A DNA stretch of 55,024 nt from Acidobacteriota bacterium (GTDB lineage: Bacteria > Acidobacteriota > Terriglobia > Acidiferrales > UBA7541): contig QHYH01000130.1 in the NCBI GenBank assembly GCA_003223215.1, positions 1 to 55,024 on the forward strand, written 5' to 3'. The notes below the pieces were generated by a model. It saw nothing but the letters and a program-made list of their open reading frames with translations. It was not told the origin of the DNA and searched no databases. Position numbers and translations under genes: made by a program. This document shows, in pieces, positions 8,705-18,037 of the stretch (positions are counted from its first letter, which is position 1; every line of letters starts with the position of its first letter).

Positions 8705-11140
8705 CTAGTACGGCCACTTCCAGGCGGCAGCATCAGGCCTGTCTGTGCCGTGCTCGTAGGCATAATTTCGGCACGATATCTGTTCGTTAAGGAATTTCTC
8801 TTTTGCGTGGGCACCGATTCGCTGAAGCTTCGGAACGCGTTTAATAACATCCATGGCCAAGCTGAACCGATCAATGTCGTTCTCGATGGCCAACTCCAAA
8901 GGAGTGTTGATATTGCCCTGTTCCTTGTAACCGCGGACGTGCATATTGCGGTGATTCGTGCGGCTGTAAGCCAAACGATGGATGAGCCACGGATATCCGT
9001 GGAAATTAAAGATGACGGGTTTGTCGACGGTGAAAAGCGAATCAAAATCTTGGTCACTCAGCCCGTGAGGATGTTCCGAGCTCGGCTGCAGTTTAAAAAG
9101 GTCGATTACGTTGACGTAACGAATCTTGAGATCGGGAAATTCTTCGCGCAGCATCGCAATGGCTGCCAAGGCTTCCTGCGTCGGTATGTCACCGGCTGAG
9201 GCCAGCACAACATCCGGTTCGTTGCCCTGGTCATTGCAGGCTTTCTCCCACATGCCGATCCCCTTGGTGCAGTGGGTTATGGCGGCCTCCATGTCCAAGT
9301 ATTGCAGGTGCATTTGCTTGTCGCAGACGATCACGTTTACGTAGTTTTCGCTCTTCAGACAGTGATTGGCCACTGACAGCAGCGAGTTGACATCCGGAGG
9401 AAGATAAATGCGTGTAACAGCGGAACTCTTGTTGACGACAACGTCCAGGAAGCCCGGATCCTGGTGTGTGAAACCATTATGGTCCTGTCTCCAAACCGTT
9501 GACGTGACCAGGATGTTCAGCGACGCAACCTTTTCCCGCCACGACAGGTGATTGCAGATCGACAGCCACTTCGCATGTTGGTTGAACATCGAGTCGATGA
9601 CATGGATAAAGGACTCGTAGGACGAAATAAAGCCATGGCGTCCTGTAAGCAAATACCCTTCGAGCATGCCTTCCACCGTATGTTCACTCAGCATTTCGAT
9701 TACCCGGCCGTCACGAGCAAGTTCTCCGCCGTCCGCATCTTCGGGAAAGTCCTCCGCAATCCAGAATTTCTTACTGACCGCATAAATATCATTCAGTTTG
9801 TTGGAAGTGTTTTCGTCTGGTCCGAAGACGCGAAAGTTCTTCATGTTCAGTTTCATGACATCCCGCAGGAACACTCCCAGAGGACGCGTGTTTTCGGCCT
9901 CAATGGTCCCCGGTTTTTCAAGCTTCAAGCCGTACTCCTGGAAGTCCGGAAGGCGCAGGGCCCTCTTAAGCTTTCCCCCGTTAGCGTGCGGATTCGCGCC
10001 CATCCGTCGCGCACCCGTCGGAGCGAGTGCTTTCAGTTCTGCAACCAGTTTTCCGCTTTCGTCGAAGAGCTCTTCGGGTTTGTACGAGCGCATCCATTTC
10101 TCGAGTTGCTGGAGTCGCTGTGGATTCTTCCTAACGTCTGCCATCGGCACCTGATGGGCTCTCCAGAAACCCTCTAGTCTGTGGCCATCGACCTCTTTCG
10201 GGGCCGTCCAGCCTTTCGGAGTTCGCAACACGATCATGGGCCAGCGGATCCGCTCGGCAACTCCCGTCTTTCGCGCCTCCTGTTGGTGCCTCCTTATTTC
10301 GGAAATACAATGCTCCGTCGTTGCCGCCATCGCTTGATGCATACTTTCCGGATCAGAGCCCTCCACGAAGGAAGGTGTCCAACCGTAGCCTCGCAGCAGG
10401 TTCTCCAACTCTTCGTGACTAATCCGGGCAAGCAAGGTGGGATTGTTGATTTTGTAGCCGTTCAAGTGCAGGACCGGGAGAACCGCGCCATCGCGGATTG
10501 GATTCAAGAATTTATTGATGTGCCAGGAAGTTGCCAAAGGCCCGGTTTCCGCTTCACCGTCCCCGACGACGGCCGCAACAATTAGCTCCGGATTATCAAA
10601 GGCCGCTCCGCAGGCGTGGGAGAGCACGTACCCCAGTTCCCCTCCTTCATGGATCGAACCGGGTGTCTCCGGTGTGCAATGACTACCTACCCCGCCCGGA
10701 AAGGAGAATTGTTTAAAGAACTGGCGCAGACCTTCTTCGTCCTCGCTCTTATCTGTATAGATCTCGGAATAAGCCCCTTCCAAATAAACTGGAGCGAGAA
10801 CACCAGGGGCGCCGTGTCCGGGTCCCGCCAAGAAAATCATATCTAAGTCGTACTTCTTGATAAGGCGGCTTAGATGGATGTAGATAAAGGCCAAACCGGG
10901 ACTTGCCCCCCAGTGTCCGAGAAGCCGGTTCTTGATGTGCTCTAACTTCAGGGGCTGTCTCAAGAGCGGATTGTCCTGCAGGTAGATCATGCCAAGCATG
11001 AGGTAGTTACACGCCCGCCAGTAAGCATGGGTTTTGCGCAATTCCTCAGCACTCAGAGGGGTTCCTGAAATCGTGGATCTCGCTGTGCCATATGCAGAGA
11101 TGGAGTGGCTAGCCTTCTCGGCCGCTGTTACGGGTGTCAT
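8705..11140 (-). CDS. xfp: xylulose-5-phosphate/fructose-6-phosphate phosphoketolase
   Basis: Thiamine-diphosphate enzyme that splits xylulose 5-phosphate (and often fructose 6-phosphate) with phosphate into acetyl phosphate plus a sugar phosphate; AckA next door then makes ATP and acetate. About 810 aa, full length. Visible: N-terminal [20 protein letters not shown], substrate-site [11 protein letters not shown] and GPGHGAPG, the TPP/Mg motif [15 protein letters not shown] (about 193-207) and the C-terminal [18 protein letters not shown] region. Start ATG 11140 is chosen over GTG 11146 because the strong AAGGAAGGAG (11148-11157) lies 7 bases from the ATG but overlaps the spacing of the GTG. 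Fructose-6-phosphate versus xylulose-5-phosphate preference cannot be read from sequence here. Confidence 0.96.
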   Translation of the reverse strand: MTPVTAAEKASHSISAYGTARSTISGTPLSAEELRKTHAYWRACNYLMLGMIYLQDNPLLRQPLKLEHIKNRLLGHWGASPGLAFIYIHLSRLIKKYDLDMIFLAGPGHGAPGVLAPVYLEGAYSEIYTDKSEDEEGLRQFFKQFSFPGGVGSHCTPETPGSIHEGGELGYVLSHACGAAFDNPELIVAAVVGDGEAETGPLATSWHINKFLNPIRDGAVLPVLHLNGYKINNPTLLARISHEELENLLRGYGWTPSFVEGSDPESMHQAMAATTEHCISEIRRHQQEARKTGVAERIRWPMIVLRTPKGWTAPKEVDGHRLEGFWRAHQVPMADVRKNPQRLQQLEKWMRSYKPEELFDESGKLVAELKALAPTGARRMGANPHANGGKLKRALRLPDFQEYGLKLEKPGTIEAENTRPLGVFLRDVMKLNMKNFRVFGPDENTSNKLNDIYAVSKKFWIAEDFPEDADGGELARDGRVIEMLSEHTVEGMLEGYLLTGRHGFISSYESFIHVIDSMFNQHAKWLSICNHLSWREKVASLNILVTSTVWRQDHNGFTHQDPGFLDVVVNKSSAVTRIYLPPDVNSLLSVANHCLKSENYVNVIVCDKQMHLQYLDMEAAITHCTKGIGMWEKACNDQGNEPDVVLASAGDIPTQEALAAIAMLREEFPDLKIRYVNVIDLFKLQPSSEHPHGLSDQDFDSLFTVDKPVIFNFHGYPWLIHRLAYSRTNHRNMHVRGYKEQGNINTPLELAIENDIDRFSLAMDVIKRVPKLQRIGAHAKEKFLNEQISCRNYAYEHGTDRPDAAAWKWPY

Positions 11141-11147
11141 GCCCACA

Positions 11148-11157
11148 CTCCTTCCTT
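11148..11157 (-). promoter_or_regulatory. strong ribosome-binding site of xfp
   Basis: AAGGAAGGAG on the minus strand, seven bases before ATG 11140. It decides the start in favour of that ATG over the upstream GTG at 11146. Confidence 0.75.
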
Positions 11158-11548
11158 ACATACGCTTAACAGCGAGCCTATGGCCGGTTATAGCCCACGT
11201 CTTCTGTAAGAAGTGACAGGGCCCGCTTGGCTAACGGAGAGACGAGGTCAATGCCCAACTCAAGCCCGTGCTGCAAGGCCTGGCGATAGAGGCAAGTGGC
11301 GTTCAGACGGCTCCGGATAGTTCGATGTCCGACGCCGCGACGCCCGGACACGGAGATCGATCTAAAGCCGAAGGGCGAGTCTGATATCGGATTCGCTTGT
11401 ACTCGTGCGGTGCCACGTTGGTGTGCTTGGGAATGCCCACGAACTTGGTCATCACCATCGGAAAGCGTCCCGGTTCGCTCGATGCGTCCTACTTCACCGA
11501 CCATTTGTCGGACGGGGAAGCCCTGCGGCAATCGAAATGCTATGTTTT
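11158..11548 (-). other. xfp upstream region without a supported gene
   Basis: About 390 bases. Short frames exist on both strands but none has a recognisable domain or a convincing ribosome site. The xfp promoter must lie here; a TATAAC at roughly 50 bases before the xfp start on the minus strand could be a -10 element, but I see no good -35. This could also hold a decayed small gene. Confidence 0.3.
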
Positions 11549-12433
11549 CTAGACTCCAGCGATGGCTTTGTTCTGTAGAACACGCACGACCACGCGACGA
11601 TTCTCCGCTTGTCCTTCTGCTGTTGTGTCCTTGCCAGTTTGCTGGCTTTCGCCCATTGCACCTGGTGCAAGCATCCTGGTAAGAGGAATTTGCCCATCCT
11701 GAATCAGAATATTGACTACCTCGTTGGCCCGGTCCTCGCTTAGTTGTTGATTCAGGGTCACGCTGCCGACGGAGGAGGCGTGGCCCTTAACCTCGATAAC
11801 GTAGCCATTAATGGTCTTGGCTTTCTCCGCCAACGCAAGCAGTTTCGGGCGATAGCTGGGATCAACTTTGACCTGGCCGTTGCCAAAGTAGACAGTAACT
11901 TCATCGAGGATGTAATAATCGTCCAATTGCCCGAAACGCTCGACAGCAGCGTCAATCGACGCTTTGTTGGCAGCGATCTGTTGCTGCTGCTCTTGCAAGG
12001 CCACATTGTGTTTCTCTAGCTCCGCCTTGTTCTGCTGCGCCTGCACTCGAGTTTCGTGCATGCCAGCTTCTATTTTTTGAGCTTGTTCTAGATCGTTGCC
12101 TTTAAAGGAGACCGACTTCGCTACCAGTTGGCTCTGATCGTTATATGTTCCCTCTATTTTAACCTCGAGTCCCGGAATGAGCGCAGCCATCGACATTTCT
12201 TTCCTGCGGGCCTTGAACACACCCTGCACCTGTCCTACTTCAGTGTTGTCCGTCAGCAGGACCACCAGGCTTGCAGAGTCCGCAGTTTGCAGAGTCAAGG
12301 TGTCGCCGTTTCGTGCTTTGATAAGACCCTCGACCTTGATGGACTGGGCTAGAGCAATTGGGCCCAACAATGCAACTCCAATGAGCAACACAATGACAAC
12401 ATGGATAATTCTAAGTGAATGGGAATGGGTCAT
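11549..12433 (-). CDS. OmpA-family outer-membrane/periplasmic protein
   Basis: Secreted protein with a C-terminal OmpA peptidoglycan-binding domain. The ATG at 12433 is preceded by AGAGGAGG (12442-12449) eight bases away; the longer frame to 12481 lacks this. A signal peptide covers about residues 7-30 (IIHVVIVLLIGVALL, cleavage near IALAQS). A small beta-rich domain follows (about 32-110, VEGLIKARNGDTLTLQTADS), OB-like, then a coiled-coil region rich in Gln/Lys (about 120-165), then the OmpA domain (about 180-290) with the NQQLSEDRANEVVNIL signature and a final ENRRVVVRV strand. It lies 105 bp behind DUF2950 and the DUF3300 gene on the same strand, suggesting an envelope operon. Confidence 0.85.
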   Translation of the reverse strand: MTHSHSLRIIHVVIVLLIGVALLGPIALAQSIKVEGLIKARNGDTLTLQTADSASLVVLLTDNTEVGQVQGVFKARRKEMSMAALIPGLEVKIEGTYNDQSQLVAKSVSFKGNDLEQAQKIEAGMHETRVQAQQNKAELEKHNVALQEQQQQIAANKASIDAAVERFGQLDDYYILDEVTVYFGNGQVKVDPSYRPKLLALAEKAKTINGYVIEVKGHASSVGSVTLNQQLSEDRANEVVNILIQDGQIPLTRMLAPGAMGESQQTGKDTTAEGQAENRRVVVRVLQNKAIAGV

Positions 12434-12538
12434 AGATTGGTCCTCCTCTTGATTTGTTAATCCCCCGTCAACAGACCGCAAGACGTGGATGTTTGTTTTC
12501 TGGACGTCGCCGACAGCCCCAAAGAACTGTGTGACTCC

Positions 12539-13531
12539 CTAATCGTCTGTTTCCAAGACTTGGGTCCAGGATTTATTGGGATTGAAGCGTTCCATCTTTT
12601 GGAATTCAGCCAGGGTCTTCGGCCCGAAATCTTTTTCGAAGACTACGCCATCGTGGCTGACGATAAAGGTTTTGACGCCTGTCACGCCGTATTCGGCCGG
12701 TGCAGCTACCAGAGCGAAGCCCCCAATCATCACACCTTTCACGACGAAGTCCATTTCGCCAAGCGGCGCGGCAGGTCCTTCTCCTTTTAGAATCTTGAAA
12801 AAATAGCCGTGGTACGGCTCTCCAGCCGAGTAGCCTTGTTCGATAGCACGAGCGATTTTTTCACCGATTGGCCCAGCCCAGGAGCCGTCGGCGTTTTGCC
12901 AAGCCAAGCCATCCTGCTTGCCCGGCGTGCTGATGATGCGCTGGGCATACTGGTTCACTTCGTAGCCGTCGCGCTTTTGGAGAGCATAGTCGTGCTGGGC
13001 TTCCACATAGCCGTGGCAGATTGCGATGGCGTCCAATTCGTTGGCGCCAATGCGGCGGTAGAGGAGTTCCTGCCGGCCGGTTTTCCCGTCAAAGAACCAC
13101 TTATCAGCCCTCTTCACAATCGGGACGGGGAAAGGCCAGTCCTCATTGCCGACGAGGAGAAACGCCCGGTTCCCGCTCTTCGGGTCTACGGACACGCTCT
13201 TCTTTTCGCGGGCTTCCGCAGCAAAGTTGGTGGCGTGCTGCTGGTCTTGCGCATATTCGCCGGATAGAACTATGTCCTCGCCACCAGGGCCAAAAATCTG
13301 CAGCAAGGTATTCACATCGAACTTGTCCGCAGCATCAATCAGCGCATCTACAGCCTGCTGCGGGGTGTCGAAGCTTCGCGTTCCTACAGTAGAGGCAGCC
13401 GGAGTGGCCGACGGTCTTTCCATGGGAGACTGCTGCGCGGCGAAGGGAGCCGCAAACAGAAAGGCCGAGGCCGCTGTGCAGCCAAGCCAAAGATACTTTG
13501 AAATATGCCTCTTCGCAGCTGTTGATTTCAC
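12539..13531 (-). CDS. DUF2950 family secreted protein
   Basis: 330-aa exported protein of the DUF2950 family, function unknown. A signal peptide is visible (about 10-32, LWLGCTAASAFLFAAPFAA). Characteristic segments include SFDTPQQAVDALIDAA near the mature N-terminus, FGPGGEDIVLSGE, WPFPVPIVKRADKWFFDGK, the RRIGANELDAIAICHGYVEA box, and GYFFKILKGEGPAAP plus the GFALVAAPAEYGVTGVKTF C-terminal block. DUF2950 genes commonly sit beside DUF3300 genes, and here the DUF3300 gene is only 21 bp upstream. Together with the OmpA gene downstream they probably form one envelope-directed transcription unit. No catalytic residues are identifiable. Confidence 0.9.
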   Translation of the reverse strand: MKSTAAKRHISKYLWLGCTAASAFLFAAPFAAQQSPMERPSATPAASTVGTRSFDTPQQAVDALIDAADKFDVNTLLQIFGPGGEDIVLSGEYAQDQQHATNFAAEAREKKSVSVDPKSGNRAFLLVGNEDWPFPVPIVKRADKWFFDGKTGRQELLYRRIGANELDAIAICHGYVEAQHDYALQKRDGYEVNQYAQRIISTPGKQDGLAWQNADGSWAGPIGEKIARAIEQGYSAGEPYHGYFFKILKGEGPAAPLGEMDFVVKGVMIGGFALVAAPAEYGVTGVKTFIVSHDGVVFEKDFGPKTLAEFQKMERFNPNKSWTQVLETDD

Positions 13532-13552
13532 GCCGGTGCTCCTGTTGGTTTC

Positions 13553-14866
13553 TTATCTGCGCCGTCCCCCACCGCCACGACCGCCACCGCCACCGGAGCC
13601 TCCGCCTCGGGATCCCATGCTGGAGGAGCCGCGGCTGCTGCTGGCGCGTGCGCTCGATCCGTTGTAGCCCCGGGAACCCCGGGAACCTCCTCCGAAGGCA
13701 TCCCGGTTTCCGCCACCGCCACGCGAGAGATCCCGGCTGCCAATGCGATCCGCTCCTCCAGCCCCCGCTCGATTACCCCCGCCGACTCCGCCGCCGGCCC
13801 GGTTGCTGAGGCCACCACCACCACCACCTCCTCCACCAGCGCGATTGCTGGGCAGGTTGCCGCCCTGGCGGCTAAGCTGTTGTCTAGCACCAGCCTGACG
13901 GTTGGCCACGGAGTCGCCTCGCGTAGTGCCGCCAAACCTGTCTGCGGTCGCGCGGTCGCGATACGGTGCTCCGCCCCGATGTTGCGGATTGTGCTTCCAA
14001 CTGGCATCCCCACGGCCTCCTCCAATGCCATCACGGCCGGGTTGTTGCGATGGGCGGTTTCCATTCCCGATATTGTTGCGGTTGCCGCCAATGTTCGAGT
14101 TGCGGTTGAAGTTGTTGTTGTTGTTGATGTTGATGTTGTTGTTGCTCCAGCCGCATCCCCAGCCCCAACCACCGCTCCAGAACGCGCCCATCATCACGCC
14201 GACACCAAACGAAATCGCCAGCCCTGCAGCGTAGTACCCTGGCGGTGGGTAATAAATGGGAGGGTAGGGATAGACGGGCGGGCCCCAGACCACCACGGGA
14301 TCATAGGAAGGCACATACACAACTTGAGGATTGGCCTGTTCGACCACGATCACACTCTTGCTCTCGATGACCTTGGTTTCCACCTTCTGTTGCTCGGTCG
14401 ATTTCAGATTACCGCTGTCTTGGGCCTTTTTGCGCATACGCTGTACGGCATCCATCACGTCGTTTTGCTGCGCCAAGAAGGCGTTGCCCAGATCCGTGGT
14501 CCACTGAATGTCGTCTGCCAGACGCTTTACCACGTCCGGCAACCCAGCCATGGCCTGGATACTTGGATCCCACGACTGTTTCGCGACCGCGTCAGCCAGC
14601 GCTTTGTCTTTCAGCCCCGGGTTCTTCAAGAGCCACTGCTGAAGCTGAATGATTTCGAGTGGATAGGTCGACGCTGCCAACGTTTGCGCCAGCAACGGAT
14701 CAGGATAAAGGGCAATCGGCGCAACGAGAGAATCCAGTTGGTCGGGCGGAATCTTGGAAACCTGGTCGCCGGACTGCGAAGGTGCTGACGGCGGGAACGG
14801 CACCGTCGGCATCGTGTCGCCCGGAGCGATAACCAGGGTAAGAACCACCACAAGCAGAATCCGCAT
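13553..14866 (-). CDS. DUF3300 family secreted protein with Asn- and Gly/Arg-rich tail
   Basis: Exported DUF3300 protein of unknown function. The domain proper spans about 35-210: LDSLVAPIALYPDPLLAQTL, YPLEIIQLQQWL, then NPQVVYVPSYDPVVVWGPPV and a Pro/Tyr-rich stretch. A glycine-rich membrane-like segment follows (GVGVMMGAFWSGG), then a run of Asn/Ile (NNNININNNNNFN) and about 170 residues of Gly/Arg/Ser low complexity ending in GGGRRR. I start at ATG 14866, which gives a clean signal peptide (MRILLVVVLTLVIA); ATG 14914 would add 16 polar residues. The basic tail could bind polyanions such as DNA, RNA or acidic polysaccharide (inference). First gene of the DUF3300-DUF2950-OmpA cluster. Confidence 0.88.
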   Translation of the reverse strand: MRILLVVVLTLVIAPGDTMPTVPFPPSAPSQSGDQVSKIPPDQLDSLVAPIALYPDPLLAQTLAASTYPLEIIQLQQWLLKNPGLKDKALADAVAKQSWDPSIQAMAGLPDVVKRLADDIQWTTDLGNAFLAQQNDVMDAVQRMRKKAQDSGNLKSTEQQKVETKVIESKSVIVVEQANPQVVYVPSYDPVVVWGPPVYPYPPIYYPPPGYYAAGLAISFGVGVMMGAFWSGGWGWGCGWSNNNININNNNNFNRNSNIGGNRNNIGNGNRPSQQPGRDGIGGGRGDASWKHNPQHRGGAPYRDRATADRFGGTTRGDSVANRQAGARQQLSRQGGNLPSNRAGGGGGGGGGLSNRAGGGVGGGNRAGAGGADRIGSRDLSRGGGGNRDAFGGGSRGSRGYNGSSARASSSRGSSSMGSRGGGSGGGGGRGGGGRRR

Positions 14867-14968
14867 GTTTTCACCCAAGCAGTCGCTTTTGGGGATCCAT
14901 AGTGATTCGAGCATGCATCACTCACTCACTCTTTCCGACTGTCAAAACTAACAGTCTGCGAAAACTGC

Positions 14969-15460
14969 TTGGCGATGTGCGAAAAAAGAAGCGGACCAGG
15001 ACGCAATAGACCGAAGAGCGCCAATAACAACCGAAAGGAGCATCGGAGCGTGGCTGGCCACGTAACCACGAGCAGCGTCAACACTTTCGCCGTTTATCAG
15101 CCTCAGGTGGACAACTGGCACGCAGACTTGGTGAACCTCTATTGTGGTGTCGAACTGAAGACAGGAAAACAGACAGCTTCCAATTACGGCGTGGTTTGGA
15201 TTCAGGCGCGGACCGAAGTGGACAAGGTGAACCGGTTGGTGACGCTCGACCAACTGGAGGCAGCACTCGAAGCAGACAGCGAAGCAGCCAAGGGCGTCGA
15301 AGTGAAGAACGACCCGCCCAGGGTAATCATTGCAAGTAAACCCCAGAGCCCGCCGCCGATGTGCGCACCGCTCAAGGGCAACTCATCGTTAAGAGTGCAA
15401 CTCAAGGGGATGAGGCCTCTGGTCATTTTGACAGGTGTCCGGACACTGGGGTTCGTCTAA
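14969..15460 (+). pseudogene. N-terminal fragment of a large secreted acidobacterial-type protein
   Basis: A 163-codon frame whose residues about 28-95 look like a conserved domain start (VTTSSVNTFAVYQPQVDNWH, then YGVVWIQARTEVDKVNRLVT). As far as I recall, this pattern opens much longer (several hundred residues) secreted proteins in this phylum; I cannot verify that here. After about residue 98 the sequence becomes unpatterned, and there is no signal peptide: the N-terminus is a basic, unconserved stretch. So both ends seem lost and only one internal domain remains. It is divergent from the DUF3300 gene and 27 bp upstream of the TPR gene. Function unknown. Confidence 0.4.
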
Positions 15461-15487
15461 AAATGTCGCACAAGAGGTAGCACAAAC

Positions 15488-17365
15488 TTGAGCAGGCTTC
15501 TCCGAAAGGTCTTCCGCATCGCGAAGTATCTTGTTTTCCTGCTTCTCTTCTCGACTGCGTCTCTCTCCAATGCGGTTTTCGCGCAGTCGCCCACGCCGAA
15601 CCCCGGTGCAGCGAACAGACACGGTGCGAGCGATATCGACATTCATTTGAGGGGGGCGGACGGCGGTCCGATCGAAGTGCCAGCAGTGGTTACTTTGCTT
15701 GCCGGAAGCGGGCAAGTCCTCACGCAAGGAACAACGCTGAGCGGCAACATACAATTCAAAAGAGTAGCTGCAAGCGCATATACCATTCAGGTGGCTGCAC
15801 CCGGTTATGAAAGTGTTGCCAAAGAATTTCGGCCCTTCGGTGCGGGAACGTCGACAGTCTTTATTGACATGCGGCCGGCGCGGGGTGGAAAAACCGGCAC
15901 GGGTTCCTCGCAGACGCTCCTTGCCCCGAAAGTCCAGAAGGAGTTGGGCAAGGCTCTGGAAGCGTTGCGCTTGAACAAGCCAGAACAGGCGAGGAGTCAC
16001 CTTGCAGCTGCCTATGGCAAGGCTCCAAATCATCCCGCGGTGAATTATCTCTACGGCGTTTATTTCCTGCAAATGGAGGCTCAAGAGAAGGCTAAGTCCT
16101 ATTGGGCAAAGGCTCTGGAGTTTGATCCCAAACATGTTTCTACGCTGCTGGCTTTGAGCCAGGCGCTGATGCGGGAACAAAAACTCACCGAAGCAGAAAC
16201 GTACGTGAAGCGGGCGGTGGAAGTTGACCCCAACTCTTGGCGTGGGCATGCGATTCTCGCAGATGTTCTCTTGAAAGAGCATTTGCCGGAAAAAGCCGTC
16301 CAGGAAGCCGATCACGCGCTGAAACTTGGACATGGACAAGCCGCGATCATACAGCCGCTGCTGGCGCAGGCATTGGCGGAAGGCGGGAACAAGGAACGCG
16401 CTGCAAGACTTCTGGAAGAATACGTTCAGGACCATCCCAGTGATGTCGCAGCGCGCAACCAGCTCGAGCGTATGCAGGCCACGGACGTGCTCATCCTCCC
16501 CGCCAAAGAGGCGGCTCTCGCCGAAGTCAAACCATCAGCCATTTCACTGCCGCTGCCGTCAAACTGGTTGCCTCCTGATGTGGATGAGAAGGTGCCGCCC
16601 GTTGAGCCGGGCGTCCCGTGTGCGTTGGATGAGCTAGTTCAGCAAGCGGGAAAGCGGGTCGAGGAGTTCATCAAAAATGTGGACCGTTTCGCGGCCAGTG
16701 AATTCCTGAGGCACGAATCCATCAATAAATGGGGATTGGCAGAGTTTCCGGAAACGCGCAAGTTCGATTATGAAGTGAGCATCGAGCAATACCGGCCGGG
16801 CTACTTCGATGTGAGCGAGTATCGGGGCAACAAATACTCGCCCGCACAATTCCCAGACGGCGTGGAAACACGCGGGCTACCGTCGATGGCGCTAATTTTT
16901 CACCCAAATAATGTCGGAAGCTTTGCACTGAGTTGCGAGGGTTTGGGCCAATGGAATGGAACCCCGGCGTGGCAAGTGCACTTCCGTCAGAGGCCAGACA
17001 AGCCGAATACCATCCGCTCGTATAAGATTGGCGAGAATGGCCCTTCCTACCGAGTTGCATTGCGAGGGCGCGCGTGGATCGCCGCGGACAGTTATCAGAT
17101 CGTGCGTATGGAAACAGATCTGGTGAGCACATTGCCGGAAATCCGCCTCTTTGTCGATCACACCATCGTTGAATATGGTCCCGTGCGCTTCAAGAACCGT
17201 GATGTGGAAATGTGGCTACCGCAGAACGCCGACCTGTACTGCGATTGGAGAGGAAAGCGTATGCACCGGCGCCACAGCTTCAGCGATTACATGCTTTTCT
17301 CGGTGGATGAGAAGCAGCACATCTCAGAGCCGCAAACGGAAGCGAAAAGCCAAACAAAGAATTGA
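15488..17365 (+). CDS. secreted TPR protein with carboxypeptidase-regulatory-like domain
   Basis: 625-aa exported protein. The TTG start at 15488 has AGAGG ten bases upstream and gives a signal peptide (about 8-36, YLVFLLLFSTASLSNAVFAQ). Next comes a beta-sandwich of the carboxypeptidase-regulatory/PEGA kind (about 48-125, VVTLLAGSGQVLTQGTTLSG), then TPR repeats (about 155-330; ALEALRLNKPEQARSHLAAA, LYGVYFLQMEAQEKAKSYW, ALMREQKLTEAETYVKRAV). The C-terminal third (about 380-610) is a beta-rich domain with no name I can give, containing YRVALRGRAWIAADSYQIVR, reminiscent of outer-membrane lipoprotein-sorting folds. Probably a periplasmic or surface scaffold. The stop is followed directly by a cytochrome scrap. 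Confidence 0.8.
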   Translation: MSRLLRKVFRIAKYLVFLLLFSTASLSNAVFAQSPTPNPGAANRHGASDIDIHLRGADGGPIEVPAVVTLLAGSGQVLTQGTTLSGNIQFKRVAASAYTIQVAAPGYESVAKEFRPFGAGTSTVFIDMRPARGGKTGTGSSQTLLAPKVQKELGKALEALRLNKPEQARSHLAAAYGKAPNHPAVNYLYGVYFLQMEAQEKAKSYWAKALEFDPKHVSTLLALSQALMREQKLTEAETYVKRAVEVDPNSWRGHAILADVLLKEHLPEKAVQEADHALKLGHGQAAIIQPLLAQALAEGGNKERAARLLEEYVQDHPSDVAARNQLERMQATDVLILPAKEAALAEVKPSAISLPLPSNWLPPDVDEKVPPVEPGVPCALDELVQQAGKRVEEFIKNVDRFAASEFLRHESINKWGLAEFPETRKFDYEVSIEQYRPGYFDVSEYRGNKYSPAQFPDGVETRGLPSMALIFHPNNVGSFALSCEGLGQWNGTPAWQVHFRQRPDKPNTIRSYKIGENGPSYRVALRGRAWIAADSYQIVRMETDLVSTLPEIRLFVDHTIVEYGPVRFKNRDVEMWLPQNADLYCDWRGKRMHRRHSFSDYMLFSVDEKQHISEPQTEAKSQTKN

Positions 17366-17369
17366 ACCA

Positions 17370-17480
17370 GGGTGCATTCGCTGCCACGACGGCTCGCACG
17401 TGACTGCAGCAGGCGAATCCATCACTCAAGACTGCAGTGTTTGCCATGAACCCAGTGGCCATGGACGAGGCTTCACCGGA
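17370..17480 (+). pseudogene. multiheme cytochrome c remnant (two CxxCH motifs)
   Basis: Starting 8 bases after the TPR stop, in another frame, the plus strand encodes CIRCHDG (17373) and, 20 residues later, CSVCHEP (17433), separated by SHVTAAGESITQD. Closely spaced CxxCH motifs with this 'CxxCHDG...GE.ITQDCxVCHE' arrangement are typical of the C-terminus of small multiheme c-type cytochromes. There is no start codon, signal peptide or further heme site in frame, and the frame continues into unrelated sequence to 17678. I read it as the surviving tail of a cytochrome gene. The next intact gene is also a cytochrome c. Confidence 0.5.
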
Positions 17481-17722
17481 AATTCTGAGAACTCTTCGGC
17501 TGGAGGAGCGGATATCGAAACTTCAAAAGAAATAGCGTGCGAGGGCTACGCTAAGACGCAATATACACGTCGCTTGAGGTCTTTCTTAGAGCTGCTTGCG
17601 CAACATCAGGAGACCGGCGGGACGCAAAGTGCGCTATTTTTGGGTTTTCGCATCTGCAACCTGAGTTGGATCGAGTAGGTGGTTGATGCGAGCAAAAAAA
17701 TCGGAAGAAGAGGAGAAAAGCT

Positions 17723-18037
17723 ATGAAAAGTAAGGTCATTGTTGGGATCGCAGTCCTTGCCGCATTGACGGCGTCTTTACCGAGGCGCTCGTGGGCTGCT
17801 CATGACGGAGCGTCACTCTACAAATCGAAATGTGCCGGCTGCCACGGCGCGAGCGGCGAAGGTAAACCAAAAGTAAAAGCGCCTGCGCTGAAGGGGACCG
17901 CGCTCACGACCGACCAACTCGCCCAACAGATAACGAAGGGCGCAGCGTCCTCAAAAGCGCCTCACAATAAGGGCCTATCTGGAGTGCAAGAGGAACAAGC
18001 TAAGGCGATTGCTGAGTTCATAAAGACCCTTAAATAA
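17723..18037 (+). CDS. small periplasmic cytochrome c (class I-like), no Met ligand
   Basis: 104-aa mono-heme cytochrome c, an electron carrier in the periplasm. ATG 17723 follows a GAAGAGGAG purine tract. Signal peptide about 1-25 (VIVGIAVLAALTASL, cleavage near SWAA). The heme site is CAGCHG (Cys37, Cys40, His41) with the usual LYKSKCAGCHGASGEG context, and the C-terminal helix EEQAKAIAEFIKTLK is as expected. Unusually, the mature protein has no methionine at all, so the normal distal Met ligand is absent; His81 in APHNKGLSG sits near where the ligand is expected. The heme may be bis-His or five-coordinate (inference). No terminal oxidase is nearby. Confidence 0.9.
   Translation: MKSKVIVGIAVLAALTASLPRRSWAAHDGASLYKSKCAGCHGASGEGKPKVKAPALKGTALTTDQLAQQITKGAASSKAPHNKGLSGVQEEQAKAIAEFIKTLK

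Noticed and set aside
13560-14160. Repetitive tract that could be mistaken for a repeat array or CRISPR
   Set aside because: It is the Gly/Arg/Ser and Asn low-complexity tail of the DUF3300 protein; no regular repeat-spacer pattern.
15389-16435. 348-codon minus-strand frame
   Set aside because: Antisense to the TPR protein, with no recognisable motif.
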